Source: Burkholderiales bacterium
GTDB lineage: Bacteria > Pseudomonadota > Gammaproteobacteria > Burkholderiales > Burkholderiaceae_C
NCBI GenBank assembly: GCA_005793295.1
Contig: SXSX01000131.1
Coordinates: 1 to 21,064 of the forward strand
Direction of reading: 5' to 3'
DNA length: 21,064 nt
A model generated the notes under the pieces. That model was given only the letters and a program-made list of their open reading frames with translations, searched no databases and was not told where the DNA came from. Positions 16,724-21,064 of the stretch are shown here, piece by piece. The position numbers were made by a program, and so were the translations under genes. The first letter of the stretch is position 1, and each line of letters starts with the position of its first letter.

Positions 16724-16787
16724 CTCGCTCTGCAATTTGTGACTTAAATCAGCGAGGCCTGTGGGTGTGTAGGTGACAGGCTCACCT
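16724..16787. other. Nested inverted repeats in the MoxR-operon upstream region
   Basis: The 168 bases between the 68-residue gene and the MoxR start hold three 6-base inverted repeats: CTCGCT (16724-16729) with AGCGAG (16751-16756); GCCTGT (16757-16762) with ACAGGC (16776-16781); and AGGTGA (16771-16776) with TCACCT (16782-16787). The last two share bases and cannot form together. No T-run follows on the minus strand. They could be operators or a small attenuator; chance is also possible. No clear -35/-10 pair was found here. Confidence 0.25.
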
Positions 16788-16803
16788 TGGTAGCTTTACT
16801 GAC

Positions 16804-17010
16804 TTATGGCGTGCCCTCCAAGGCCGCATCTAAAGCGTTGCGAAGTAAAAGGATCTCTAGCTTTGAAAAAACACCTTGAAACTGAACTTGTTCCCGAGGC
16901 ATTCGGGCCGTTGGGACAAAACTAATGAGTTGCAGGTGCAAGCCATAAGGCGTTTGGCCGACCTGGGCTGATAACTCGTAAGCTCCACTAGTGTGAAAAA
17001 CTGAACGCAT
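16804..17010 (-). CDS. Small hypothetical protein, 68 residues
   Basis: I do not recognise it. The frame is open to 17067, but ATG at 17010 has a strong ribosome binding site (AGGAGAG four bases upstream), so the start is placed there, giving a 68-residue protein beginning MRSVFHTSGAYEL. It is without signal peptide or membrane helix; the C-terminal third (SKLEILLLRNALDAALEG) looks like an amphipathic helix. It lies between the DUF3293 gene (93 bases upstream) and the MoxR operon (168 bases downstream), all on the same strand, so it could belong to either unit. Confidence 0.65.
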   Translation of the reverse strand: MRSVFHTSGAYELSAQVGQTPYGLHLQLISFVPTARMPREQVQFQGVFSKLEILLLRNALDAALEGTP

Positions 17011-17103
17011 AAATCTCTCCTGTTTAGCCGGTTTTGACGGTGTGTCGGGGTCAGCAATCTGGATCAAATCCCCCCAGCCCTTTAAGTCGGCCAGACTATG
17101 AAA

Positions 17104-17538
17104 TCATCGAAGCAAAATGAGCTCTGGAACGGCGTTTTCTCCAATCCAAATAATGGCGTCCTGCTGACAAAGACAGCCAATACCAATGGCATCTTCACGG
17201 ATCAGACCCAAAGCGAAGTAACTCTTCTCGGCCGGCCAATCGCTGCCTTCTTCACTTCCTGAGCCCTCAATAATCTCTTTGCCGAGCACAGTCAGCATGC
17301 CTCCAAGACGTTCGTGGGCTATTGCGTTGAGTTCATCCGAGCGTTGAACGCCCAAAGGGTTGTAGGCGGTAATGAGTGCGCCGCAGTTGACGCCTTTGGC
17401 TAAGAAAAACCGAGCCAATGCCTCACAGCGCAAGCCAGGTGACAAAACAATATCAGGGCTTAGGCCAATGTCGCCAATGCGGTAATCGCTCGCTCTGTAG
17501 GCGCGGACTTTGTCCGATGCGATTTGTGTTTCGACCAT
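17104..17538 (-). CDS. DUF3293-domain protein
   Basis: 144-residue protein matching the pattern of DUF3293 (PF11697): ALITAYNPLGVQRSDELN at about 54-71, then a LxxML turn, a Gly/Glu-rich loop, EKSYFALGL and a C-terminal GCLCQQDAIIWIGENAVPEL. The function of the family is not known to me. The frame is open to 17691, but ATG at 17538 (MVETQIASD) is preceded by GGAGG with eight bases spacing, and the upstream part encodes a structured RNA, so the short form is chosen. The Shine-Dalgarno sequence lies in the 3' arm of a terminator-like hairpin whose T-run abuts the ATG, implying control of both termination and initiation. Confidence 0.8.
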   Translation of the reverse strand: MVETQIASDKVRAYRASDYRIGDIGLSPDIVLSPGLRCEALARFFLAKGVNCGALITAYNPLGVQRSDELNAIAHERLGGMLTVLGKEIIEGSGSEEGSDWPAEKSYFALGLIREDAIGIGCLCQQDAIIWIGENAVPELILLR

Positions 17539-17674
17539 AAAAAAACCCTCCAGAGTGTGGAGGGCCGACGCATCCCCCGGTTGGTTGCCTCTACTTGGAG
17601 GCCGCATCCCGCTTTCGCGATCCACCTTGCCCAGGGGGCAGGTTGGTAAGGGCGTCGGCCCTTGTCTTGATGTT
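17539..17674 (-). promoter_or_regulatory. Structured 5' leader with overlapping terminator: riboswitch/attenuator candidate
   Basis: On the minus strand an exact 11-pair stem (17662-17652 with 17571-17561) encloses three hairpins: TGCCC/GGGCA (17640-17636 with 17632-17628), CGC-GAAA-GCG (17619-17610) and GCCTC/GAGGC (17602-17598 with 17591-17587). Two ACCAACC copies (17647-17641 and 17585-17579) are left in the junction. Then comes a 7-pair terminator stem (17564-17558 with 17552-17546) and seven T directly before the ATG. The closing stem and the terminator share 17561-17564 and compete. Alternatively this is a free-standing small RNA with its own terminator. I could not match it to TPP, FMN, cobalamin, SAM, glycine, c-di-GMP, ZTP or other classes by eye. 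Confidence 0.65.
17546..17564 (-). terminator. Terminator/Shine-Dalgarno-sequestering hairpin before DUF3293
   Basis: CCCTCCA (minus-strand 5' arm, plus 17564-17558) pairs perfectly with TGGAGGG (plus 17552-17546) around a five-base loop, and seven T follow (plus 17545-17539). GGAGG in the 3' arm is the ribosome binding site of the ATG at 17538. Confidence 0.75.
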
Positions 17675-17680
17675 GCTTGA

Positions 17681-17708
17681 ATTCTAACCAAGAAAGTGGA
17701 AAATGCAA
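17681..17708 (-). promoter_or_regulatory. Candidate sigma70 promoter for the DUF3293 leader
   Basis: On the minus strand TAGAAT (17686-17681) is a 5/6 match to the -10 box and TTGCAT (17708-17703) a weak -35 box, 16 bases apart. A start near 17674 would put the first bases of the transcript just before the 11-pair leader stem. Confidence 0.45.
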
Positions 17709-17741
17709 TAACTACGCGCTGAATATTTTTGGAAATTTAGT

Positions 17742-18275
17742 TTGACCATCCGCAATCGCCACGCCTTGCTCCAACATTTGCGAGAGCAACTAGTCATTGA
17801 TTGGTGGGGACACCATGGCATTGCCCACTGGGCCCGTGTCCGTGCCAACGGATTGATGTTGGCTAAGCACACAGGGGCTAATGTGCATGTGGTTGAGTTG
17901 TTTTCTTTTTTTCATGACGCCGGGCGCTTTAACGAGCACACCGACAAAGACCACGGAACACGAGGTGCTGCCTTGGCCAGAGAGTTGCTAGGCAAGTACT
18001 TTGACGCGACGGAGCAGGAAATGGAGATGTTGGAGTTCGCCTGCGTTAACCACAGCGGGGGTCAAACCCGTTCAGATCCGACTGTTCTGACCTGCTGGGA
18101 TGCCGACCGCCTAGACTTGGGTCGCGTTGGGATTACGGTCAATCCCAAGTACCTAGGAACTAAGGTAGCTAAAAGCACTGCTGCGATCAGCAAAGCCAAT
18201 GCACGCGCAGACGCTTGGTTGATTGCTTATTGGGCGAGGAAAAACTCTAAAGCAAACGCATTAAAAACTAGCTAA
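17742..18275 (+). CDS. HD-domain metal-dependent phosphohydrolase
   Basis: 177-residue soluble HD-superfamily protein. Candidate metal ligands are His29 (HGIAHWARV), His58-Asp59 (FFHDAGR), and Asp120/Asp122 (CWDADRLDLGRVG); additional His71 (DKDHGTRGA) and His104 (VNHSGG) resemble the extra ligands of HD proteins that bind two metals. HD enzymes hydrolyse nucleotides, cyclic dinucleotides or other phosphate esters; the substrate cannot be read here. The only start that includes the N-terminal helix is TTG at 17742, with GGA eight bases upstream. It diverges from the DUF3293 leader, and its last eight bases overlap the convergent NTF2-like gene. Confidence 0.85.
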   Translation: MTIRNRHALLQHLREQLVIDWWGHHGIAHWARVRANGLMLAKHTGANVHVVELFSFFHDAGRFNEHTDKDHGTRGAALARELLGKYFDATEQEMEMLEFACVNHSGGQTRSDPTVLTCWDADRLDLGRVGITVNPKYLGTKVAKSTAAISKANARADAWLIAYWARKNSKANALKTS

Positions 18276-18660
18276 GCAAACCCGGGTACTCACCACTGCG
18301 CTTTGCTGAATGTGGCGAAGGTGCACCACACATGTCCAAGCGCGTGAGTTTTCCGTTGGCAACTTTCCCAAGAATAAGGGACAGCAAATTGTCTTTTGAG
18401 TTCTGTGCCAAGACGACACAAGGCCCAGGGATTTCTTGTTCAAGATATGCCATTTCTGCCCACACCTTGGTTTCTGAATCACGCACAGCTTTGAGCTTGG
18501 GGCGTATGTAGTCCAAGTATTCCTGCTTAGATGTGATTTCCGCTAAGACCCATTGCGAGGAGTAATGGAAATCATCAGCCAAGAGTGGCTCAATTGCGTC
18601 TGCGCTCAGAGTATTCATCATGGTGGCGTATGCGCGAAGTCCGGTCTCTAGATCTTTCAT
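18268..18660 (-). CDS. NTF2-like (SnoaL-type) protein
   Basis: 130 residues with the layout of an NTF2-like fold: N-terminal helices (DLETGLRAYATMMNTLSADAIEPLLADDFHYSS), a mid-helix (KQEYLDYIRPKLKAV), then beta strands (TKVWAEMAYL, GPCVVLAQN, LLSLILGKVANGKLTRLDMC). Such proteins are cone-shaped dimers used as enzymes or ligand-binding proteins; no catalytic residue pattern is clear. ATG at 18660 lacks a strong ribosome binding site, so the start is uncertain. It follows the macro-domain gene by 54 bases on the same strand. Confidence 0.75.
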   Translation of the reverse strand: MKDLETGLRAYATMMNTLSADAIEPLLADDFHYSSQWVLAEITSKQEYLDYIRPKLKAVRDSETKVWAEMAYLEQEIPGPCVVLAQNSKDNLLSLILGKVANGKLTRLDMCGAPSPHSAKRSGEYPGLLS

Positions 18661-18714
18661 GGCTGGGCTTTCGTATGGTCTGGATTCAATAGGGAAGTAG
18701 GAATTGACCGATTT

Positions 18715-19233
18715 CTAATTTTCTTGCTGAGCGGTGGCAACCGCATGCTCATAAACAGAAATCAGGTTTTTATCTGCAAGACAAATCCGTGCCCATTGCA
18801 GCGTAGGCGCGAAGGAGGGTGCTTTGACTAAAGCCTCGGCTGTGATCTGGGCAGCAAGTTCAGCTGGGAACTTAAAGATGCCTGTTCCAATTGCAGGAAT
18901 GGCAATGCTTGTAATTTGATGTTCATGGACGACCCTGAGCATATTTTCCAGTGCTTGTCGCATGATGAGTTCTGGTGACTCATCGTTGATGTAGTGAGCA
19001 CTGCGCAGGTGAATGACCCAAGGGTTGGCGAGTTTAAATCCTGGGGTCAATAGTGCATGTCCAAGAGCCAGTGGCGCAAATGGTTCGCAGTAGTCCTCTA
19101 GCTCCTCGCCTGCAGCAGTGTGGATAGCACCTGCCACACCGGACCCAAAACGAAGGTTGGCATTTGCACTGTTGATGACTGCGTCAGCATCCGGTTGCGC
19201 AACGATGTTTCCGTAGATGACTTGAATGATCAT
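18715..19233 (-). CDS. Macro-domain protein (ADP-ribose binding/hydrolase-like)
   Basis: 172-residue single macro domain. Visible: DAVINSANANL (17-27) with the conserved Asn residues near the ADP-ribose, the diphosphate-binding loop GSGVAGAIH (30-38; usually GGGGVDGAI), and the second loop IPAIGTGIFKFP (about 112-123). Family members remove ADP-ribose from proteins or nucleic acids or deacetylate O-acetyl-ADP-ribose; which applies here cannot be read. ATG at 19233 has GGGGAA upstream; an in-frame GTG at 19257 lacks a Shine-Dalgarno sequence and overlaps the preceding gene, so it was not used. The gene starts 20 bases after the beta-flower repeat gene and probably shares its transcript. Confidence 0.88.
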   Translation of the reverse strand: MIIQVIYGNIVAQPDADAVINSANANLRFGSGVAGAIHTAAGEELEDYCEPFAPLALGHALLTPGFKLANPWVIHLRSAHYINDESPELIMRQALENMLRVVHEHQITSIAIPAIGTGIFKFPAELAAQITAEALVKAPSFAPTLQWARICLADKNLISVYEHAVATAQQEN

Positions 19234-19253
19234 TGCTTTTCCCCAATCCTCAC

Positions 19254-19649
19254 TCACATAAAGAAGAAAAAGAAAACAATCATCTGCATGCGCCGAAGTC
19301 CATCGCCTCGGCCAATCTGTCGTCCCGAAGCGTCATAAATATGTTCACCTTCAATTCGCCCCATTTGTGAGCCTGACGCGCTGTAAAGACGCTCTCCATC
19401 TATTCTTCCTATTTGCCTACCGGAGGAGTCGTAAACCCGCTCGCCGTCAATGCGTCCTAACTGTCGGCCTGAGCTGTCGTAGATTTGAGAGCCATCAGCT
19501 CGGCCAATTTGGCGTCCAGAGGCGTCGTAGTAGCGCTCTGCGTCCACCCGACCGATTTGCCTGCCGCTTGCGTCATACATGCGTTGTGCGTTTGCGTTTG
19601 TAATGCAAAATAGACAGATGCAGATTAGAAGTACAAGAAATTTTTTCAT
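19254..19649 (-). CDS. Secreted beta-flower-type repeat protein
   Basis: 131 residues: a Sec signal peptide (MKKFLVLLICICLFCITNANA, cut near residue 21), six 16-residue repeats of the form YDASGRQIGRxDGER (residues 23-118), and a short tail ending in VFFFFFM. The repeat and aromatic tail match proteins annotated as 4-fold beta-flower, a fold described from structure predictions of uncharacterised families; their function is not known to me. ATG at 19649 is chosen because the signal peptide starts there; ATG at 19661 is an alternative. No lipobox: Cys residues lie in the hydrophobic core (ICICLFCIT) but no LxxC site is followed by a small-residue mature end. It is upstream of the macro-domain gene by 20 bases. 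Confidence 0.85.
   Translation of the reverse strand: MKKFLVLLICICLFCITNANAQRMYDASGRQIGRVDAERYYDASGRQIGRADGSQIYDSSGRQLGRIDGERVYDSSGRQIGRIDGERLYSASGSQMGRIEGEHIYDASGRQIGRGDGLRRMQMIVFFFFFM
19296..19583 (-). repeat. Six tandem 48-base coding repeats
   Basis: The repeat units of the beta-flower gene are 48 bases each, six in register, diverged in DNA but close in protein. Units 5 and 6 vary most (YSASGSQMGRIEGE and HIYDASGRQIGRGDGL). Confidence 0.85.
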
Positions 19650-19677
19650 GTGAACTCGCATAGTTTTACTCGGCAAC

Positions 19678-19911
19678 TTAGTAGAAATTTTCTTCAAGAT
19701 TGTGTGTAAATAAAATAGAACAGTCTTGCTCACAAGGTAGGATCTGATGAATTGCTTTAAATGAGATTTTTGCTTTCAAAGGAGTTACAAGTGCAGCCAC
19801 AAAACAAACTGAAAGTAGCGCAGCGAATAAAGAAGATGCAAGAACACCGGTTAACCAATGCAGGCCGAAAGCCACGAAATATAGTTGAGCCCAAGGGCTC
19901 TTTAATTCCAT
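19678..19911 (-). CDS. Possible small membrane protein, 77 residues (doubtful)
   Basis: The stretch 19650-20001 has no convincing gene. The best candidate is this frame: two hydrophobic segments (LYFVAFGLHWLTGVLASSLF and LLSVCFVAALVT) followed by a Lys-containing tail, which is membrane-protein-like. Against it, the ribosome binding site is weak (CTGGAC), a stop codon directly precedes the ATG, and an opposite-strand 67-residue frame covers the same bases. If real, it lies 28 bases upstream of the beta-flower gene on the same strand. Confidence 0.3.
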   Translation of the reverse strand: MELKSPWAQLYFVAFGLHWLTGVLASSLFAALLSVCFVAALVTPLKAKISFKAIHQILPCEQDCSILFTHNLEENFY

Positions 19912-20001
19912 TCAGTCCAGAAACACGCCAAACCGTCCAAGGCTCTGAAACCGACAAAACTTAACCATACTTAATTTCGTGCTTGAGTCCACCATAAATA
20001 T

Positions 20002-20110
20002 TCATGCTAAATCCTGCCTCCACTGCACAATCATCACCATCGCTAACATGACAAGCTCGAAGTAATGCAAAAGCGCAGCATTGATCTTTAGCCGAGCAGA
20101 AGGATTCAAA
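20002..20110 (-). pseudogene. Degraded copy of the 3' end of the DUF2779 gene
   Basis: Bases 20007-20110 align without gaps to 20691-20794, the 3' end of the DUF2779 gene, with 88 of 104 identical by hand count. In the matching frame it still reads NLNPSARLKINAALL and LAMVMIVQ and ends in its own TGA (20002-20004), but there is no start or upstream domain: about 36 codons only. Confidence 0.8.
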
Positions 20111-20114
20111 TTTC

Positions 20115-20648
20115 CTACCCCCCAGTTGGTAATGAAATGATTGGAGTTCCAGTTGTAGCGGGTGAATTTTCAAAAAGCAAGGTGCCAATGTCGTTACAAG
20201 CCTCGACTACGTCATAAAGTTCTTGGCCCGCTAACTTTTTCTCAACCATGATTGGTTCAACATCGCGGTATAAAAGATAGCCTCGCATTATTCCAATTAC
20301 TAAGATTTCTTTGACATCATTGAGGTAACTTTCTTTTTTTTCAATTGGAAAAGTTTTTTCATCAAAACCAAGAGTAGGCAATAGCCTTTTGAGTTTTTTC
20401 TTGGTAAATATTTGTTTATTTTCTTTTATCTCTTGAATAAACGGCGTAGACCATAAATTTATCTTGTTCCAATCCATGAATGCAATACACTGATTTGTCA
20501 GTGAATATTTTTCCAGCTCTTCATCTGAAGTCACAAAGTAAACGTTGCTTTTGCATTCGTCACAAAATTTAACGTTTACCTTTTCCGTCTTTGTAAGAGT
20601 CTCCCACTCCTGAGTGCAATTGAAGGCTAATGAACAATTTTTTATCAT
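20115..20648 (-). CDS. Hypothetical protein with N-terminal Cys motif, A+T-rich
   Basis: 177 residues. The N-terminal 60 residues hold Cys5, Cys11, CxxC at 29-32 and Cys54, with FCDECKSNVYFVTSDEEL and NQCIAF; this resembles a widespread small bacterial domain with a CxxC...VYxCxSxEEL...CVA pattern, perhaps metal binding, of no assigned function that I know. The rest is charged, with a hydrophobic VKEILVIGIMRGYLLYRDV at about 112-130 and a Gly/Thr/Pro tail. It is much A+T-richer than its surroundings: bases 20281-20340 and 20341-20400 have 18 and 19 G+C of 60. The ATG at 20648 has a weak site (AGAAG), 25 bases after the DUF2779 stop. It looks acquired. Confidence 0.7.
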   Translation of the reverse strand: MIKNCSLAFNCTQEWETLTKTEKVNVKFCDECKSNVYFVTSDEELEKYSLTNQCIAFMDWNKINLWSTPFIQEIKENKQIFTKKKLKRLLPTLGFDEKTFPIEKKESYLNDVKEILVIGIMRGYLLYRDVEPIMVEKKLAGQELYDVVEACNDIGTLLFENSPATTGTPIISLPTGG

Positions 20649-20673
20649 TTTTTATCTTCTAAATGTGACGAAT

Positions 20674-21064
20674 TCAATTATCGAGTGCAGCCAAATCCTG
20701 CCACCCCTGCACAATCATCACCATCGCTAAGGTATCAAGTTCGCAGTAACGTAAAAGTGCAGCATTGATCTTCGACCGGGCAGAAGGATTCAAATCTTCG
20801 AACTGCAGCCTAGAGTAAGCCGTTGCCGCCGCACCGCCCTCAGCAATCACCAAGTCATCAGGGTCTTCGCCTACTAAGACCGTCTCACCAATCATTTCTG
20901 ACCCATAGTCCTTTAGCAATTCGTAGGGTTCAATCAGTTCGCCGTTCTTAGCTGGAACCCACCACACATAGTTTGAGTAGTTTTTACTTGGTATCCCGTT
21001 AGGAGCACCATAAATGGATTGGCTGTAGTGCTTTTTAAGAAAGGGTGAACTGTTAAGTATGGCC
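20674..21064 (-). CDS. DUF2779-domain protein, C-terminal part only (5' end beyond window)
   Basis: The frame is open from the window edge to TGA at 20674, 130 codons. It carries the C-terminal part of DUF2779 (PF11074): SQSIYGAPNGIPS, an EPYELL segment, EGGAAATAYSRLQFEDLN and the terminal RYCELDTLAMVMIVQGW, which is characteristic of the family and carries the conserved Cys/Asp of its nuclease-like C-terminus. Full-length members are several hundred residues, so most of the gene lies outside. A GTG at 20967 is internal and not the start. DUF2779 proteins are of unknown function with predicted nuclease relationship. Its 3' end is duplicated downstream (20007-20110). Confidence 0.85.
   Translation of the reverse strand, partial: AILNSSPFLKKHYSQSIYGAPNGIPSKNYSNYVWWVPAKNGELIEPYELLKDYGSEMIGETVLVGEDPDDLVIAEGGAAATAYSRLQFEDLNPSARSKINAALLRYCELDTLAMVMIVQGWQDLAALDN

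Noticed and set aside
17610..17630. GGTGGATCGCG on the minus strand as a T-box antiterminator motif
   Set aside because: Only a loose match to the T-box consensus, no specifier stem or AG bulge seen, and T-boxes are not expected in beta-proteobacteria.
17626..17640. CCTGGGCA in the leader as part of a ZTP (pfl) riboswitch
   Set aside because: The motif lies in the 5' part of the leader within a local hairpin, while in ZTP riboswitches it is at the 3' end after a pseudoknot; the other conserved parts are absent.
17539..17691. 51-codon N-terminal extension of the DUF3293 protein
   Set aside because: The bases form a strong structured RNA and terminator, and the ATG at 17538 has its own ribosome binding site.
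19296..19583. 48-base repeats as a CRISPR array or VNTR
   Set aside because: The repeats are contiguous, without spacers, and keep one protein-coding frame with conserved residues.
19761..19964. 67-residue plus-strand frame, Lys/Arg/Gln-rich
   Set aside because: No ribosome binding site, no recognisable family, and it overlaps an equally doubtful opposite frame.
19961..20188. 75-residue minus-strand frame
   Set aside because: It runs out of frame through the degraded DUF2779 3' copy and into the 3' end of the neighbouring gene.

Overview
The window looks like chromosome of a beta-proteobacterium, most likely order Burkholderiales and near Comamonadaceae. Support comes from the lptFG/pepA-holC arrangement, a CysB-type regulator beside a small CbiX/SirB chelatase, the orphan lipoprotein amino-acid-binding protein, and moderate G+C with frequent GCC/GGC/TTG codons. 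The genus is inference; no rRNA or other marker is present. No integrase, transposase or CRISPR array was seen.

Region 1 (1-10526) is ordinary core genome. It opens inside hrpA (DEAH RNA helicase, 5' end outside the window). On the minus strand follows a tightly packed run transcribed lptF > lptG > sirB/cbiX-like > cysB > PLP aminotransferase > TIGR01244-type protein, with two 4-base stop/start overlaps and gaps of 12-35 bases. It joins LPS export to genes with a sulfur theme. pepA and holC are divergent from lptF, only 22 bases away, the same order as in E. coli.

Region 2 (10527-12090) holds a highly expressed-looking branched-chain amino-acid-binding lipoprotein with its own terminator, then tRNA-Ser(GGA) and a symmetrical terminator hairpin.

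Region 3 (12112-16635, minus) is the most unusual part: a four-gene, start/stop-overlapping operon encoding a MoxR-type AAA+ ATPase, an unrecognised 176-residue protein, a HExxH metallopeptidase-like/VWA protein (DUF2201 type), and a divergent S-adenosylmethionine synthetase (MetK) homologue. MoxR plus VWA is a known chaperone/conflict pairing. The translational coupling to a MetK paralogue that keeps most catalytic residues but has a rewritten active-site loop suggests a dedicated AdoMet-related function. A 68-residue protein lies just upstream.

Region 4 (17104-17741) is a DUF3293 gene preceded by a roughly 135-base structured RNA leader. An 11-bp closing stem encloses three hairpins and shares four bases with a terminator hairpin whose 3' arm is the Shine-Dalgarno sequence. 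This is riboswitch/attenuator-like architecture that I cannot assign to a known class. A divergent HD-domain phosphohydrolase follows.

Region 5 (18268-21064) is accessory: an NTF2-like protein, a macro-domain protein, a secreted beta-flower-type repeat protein, and an A+T-rich Cys-motif protein lying between the 3' end of a DUF2779 gene (5' end outside the window) and a degraded second copy of that same 3' end.
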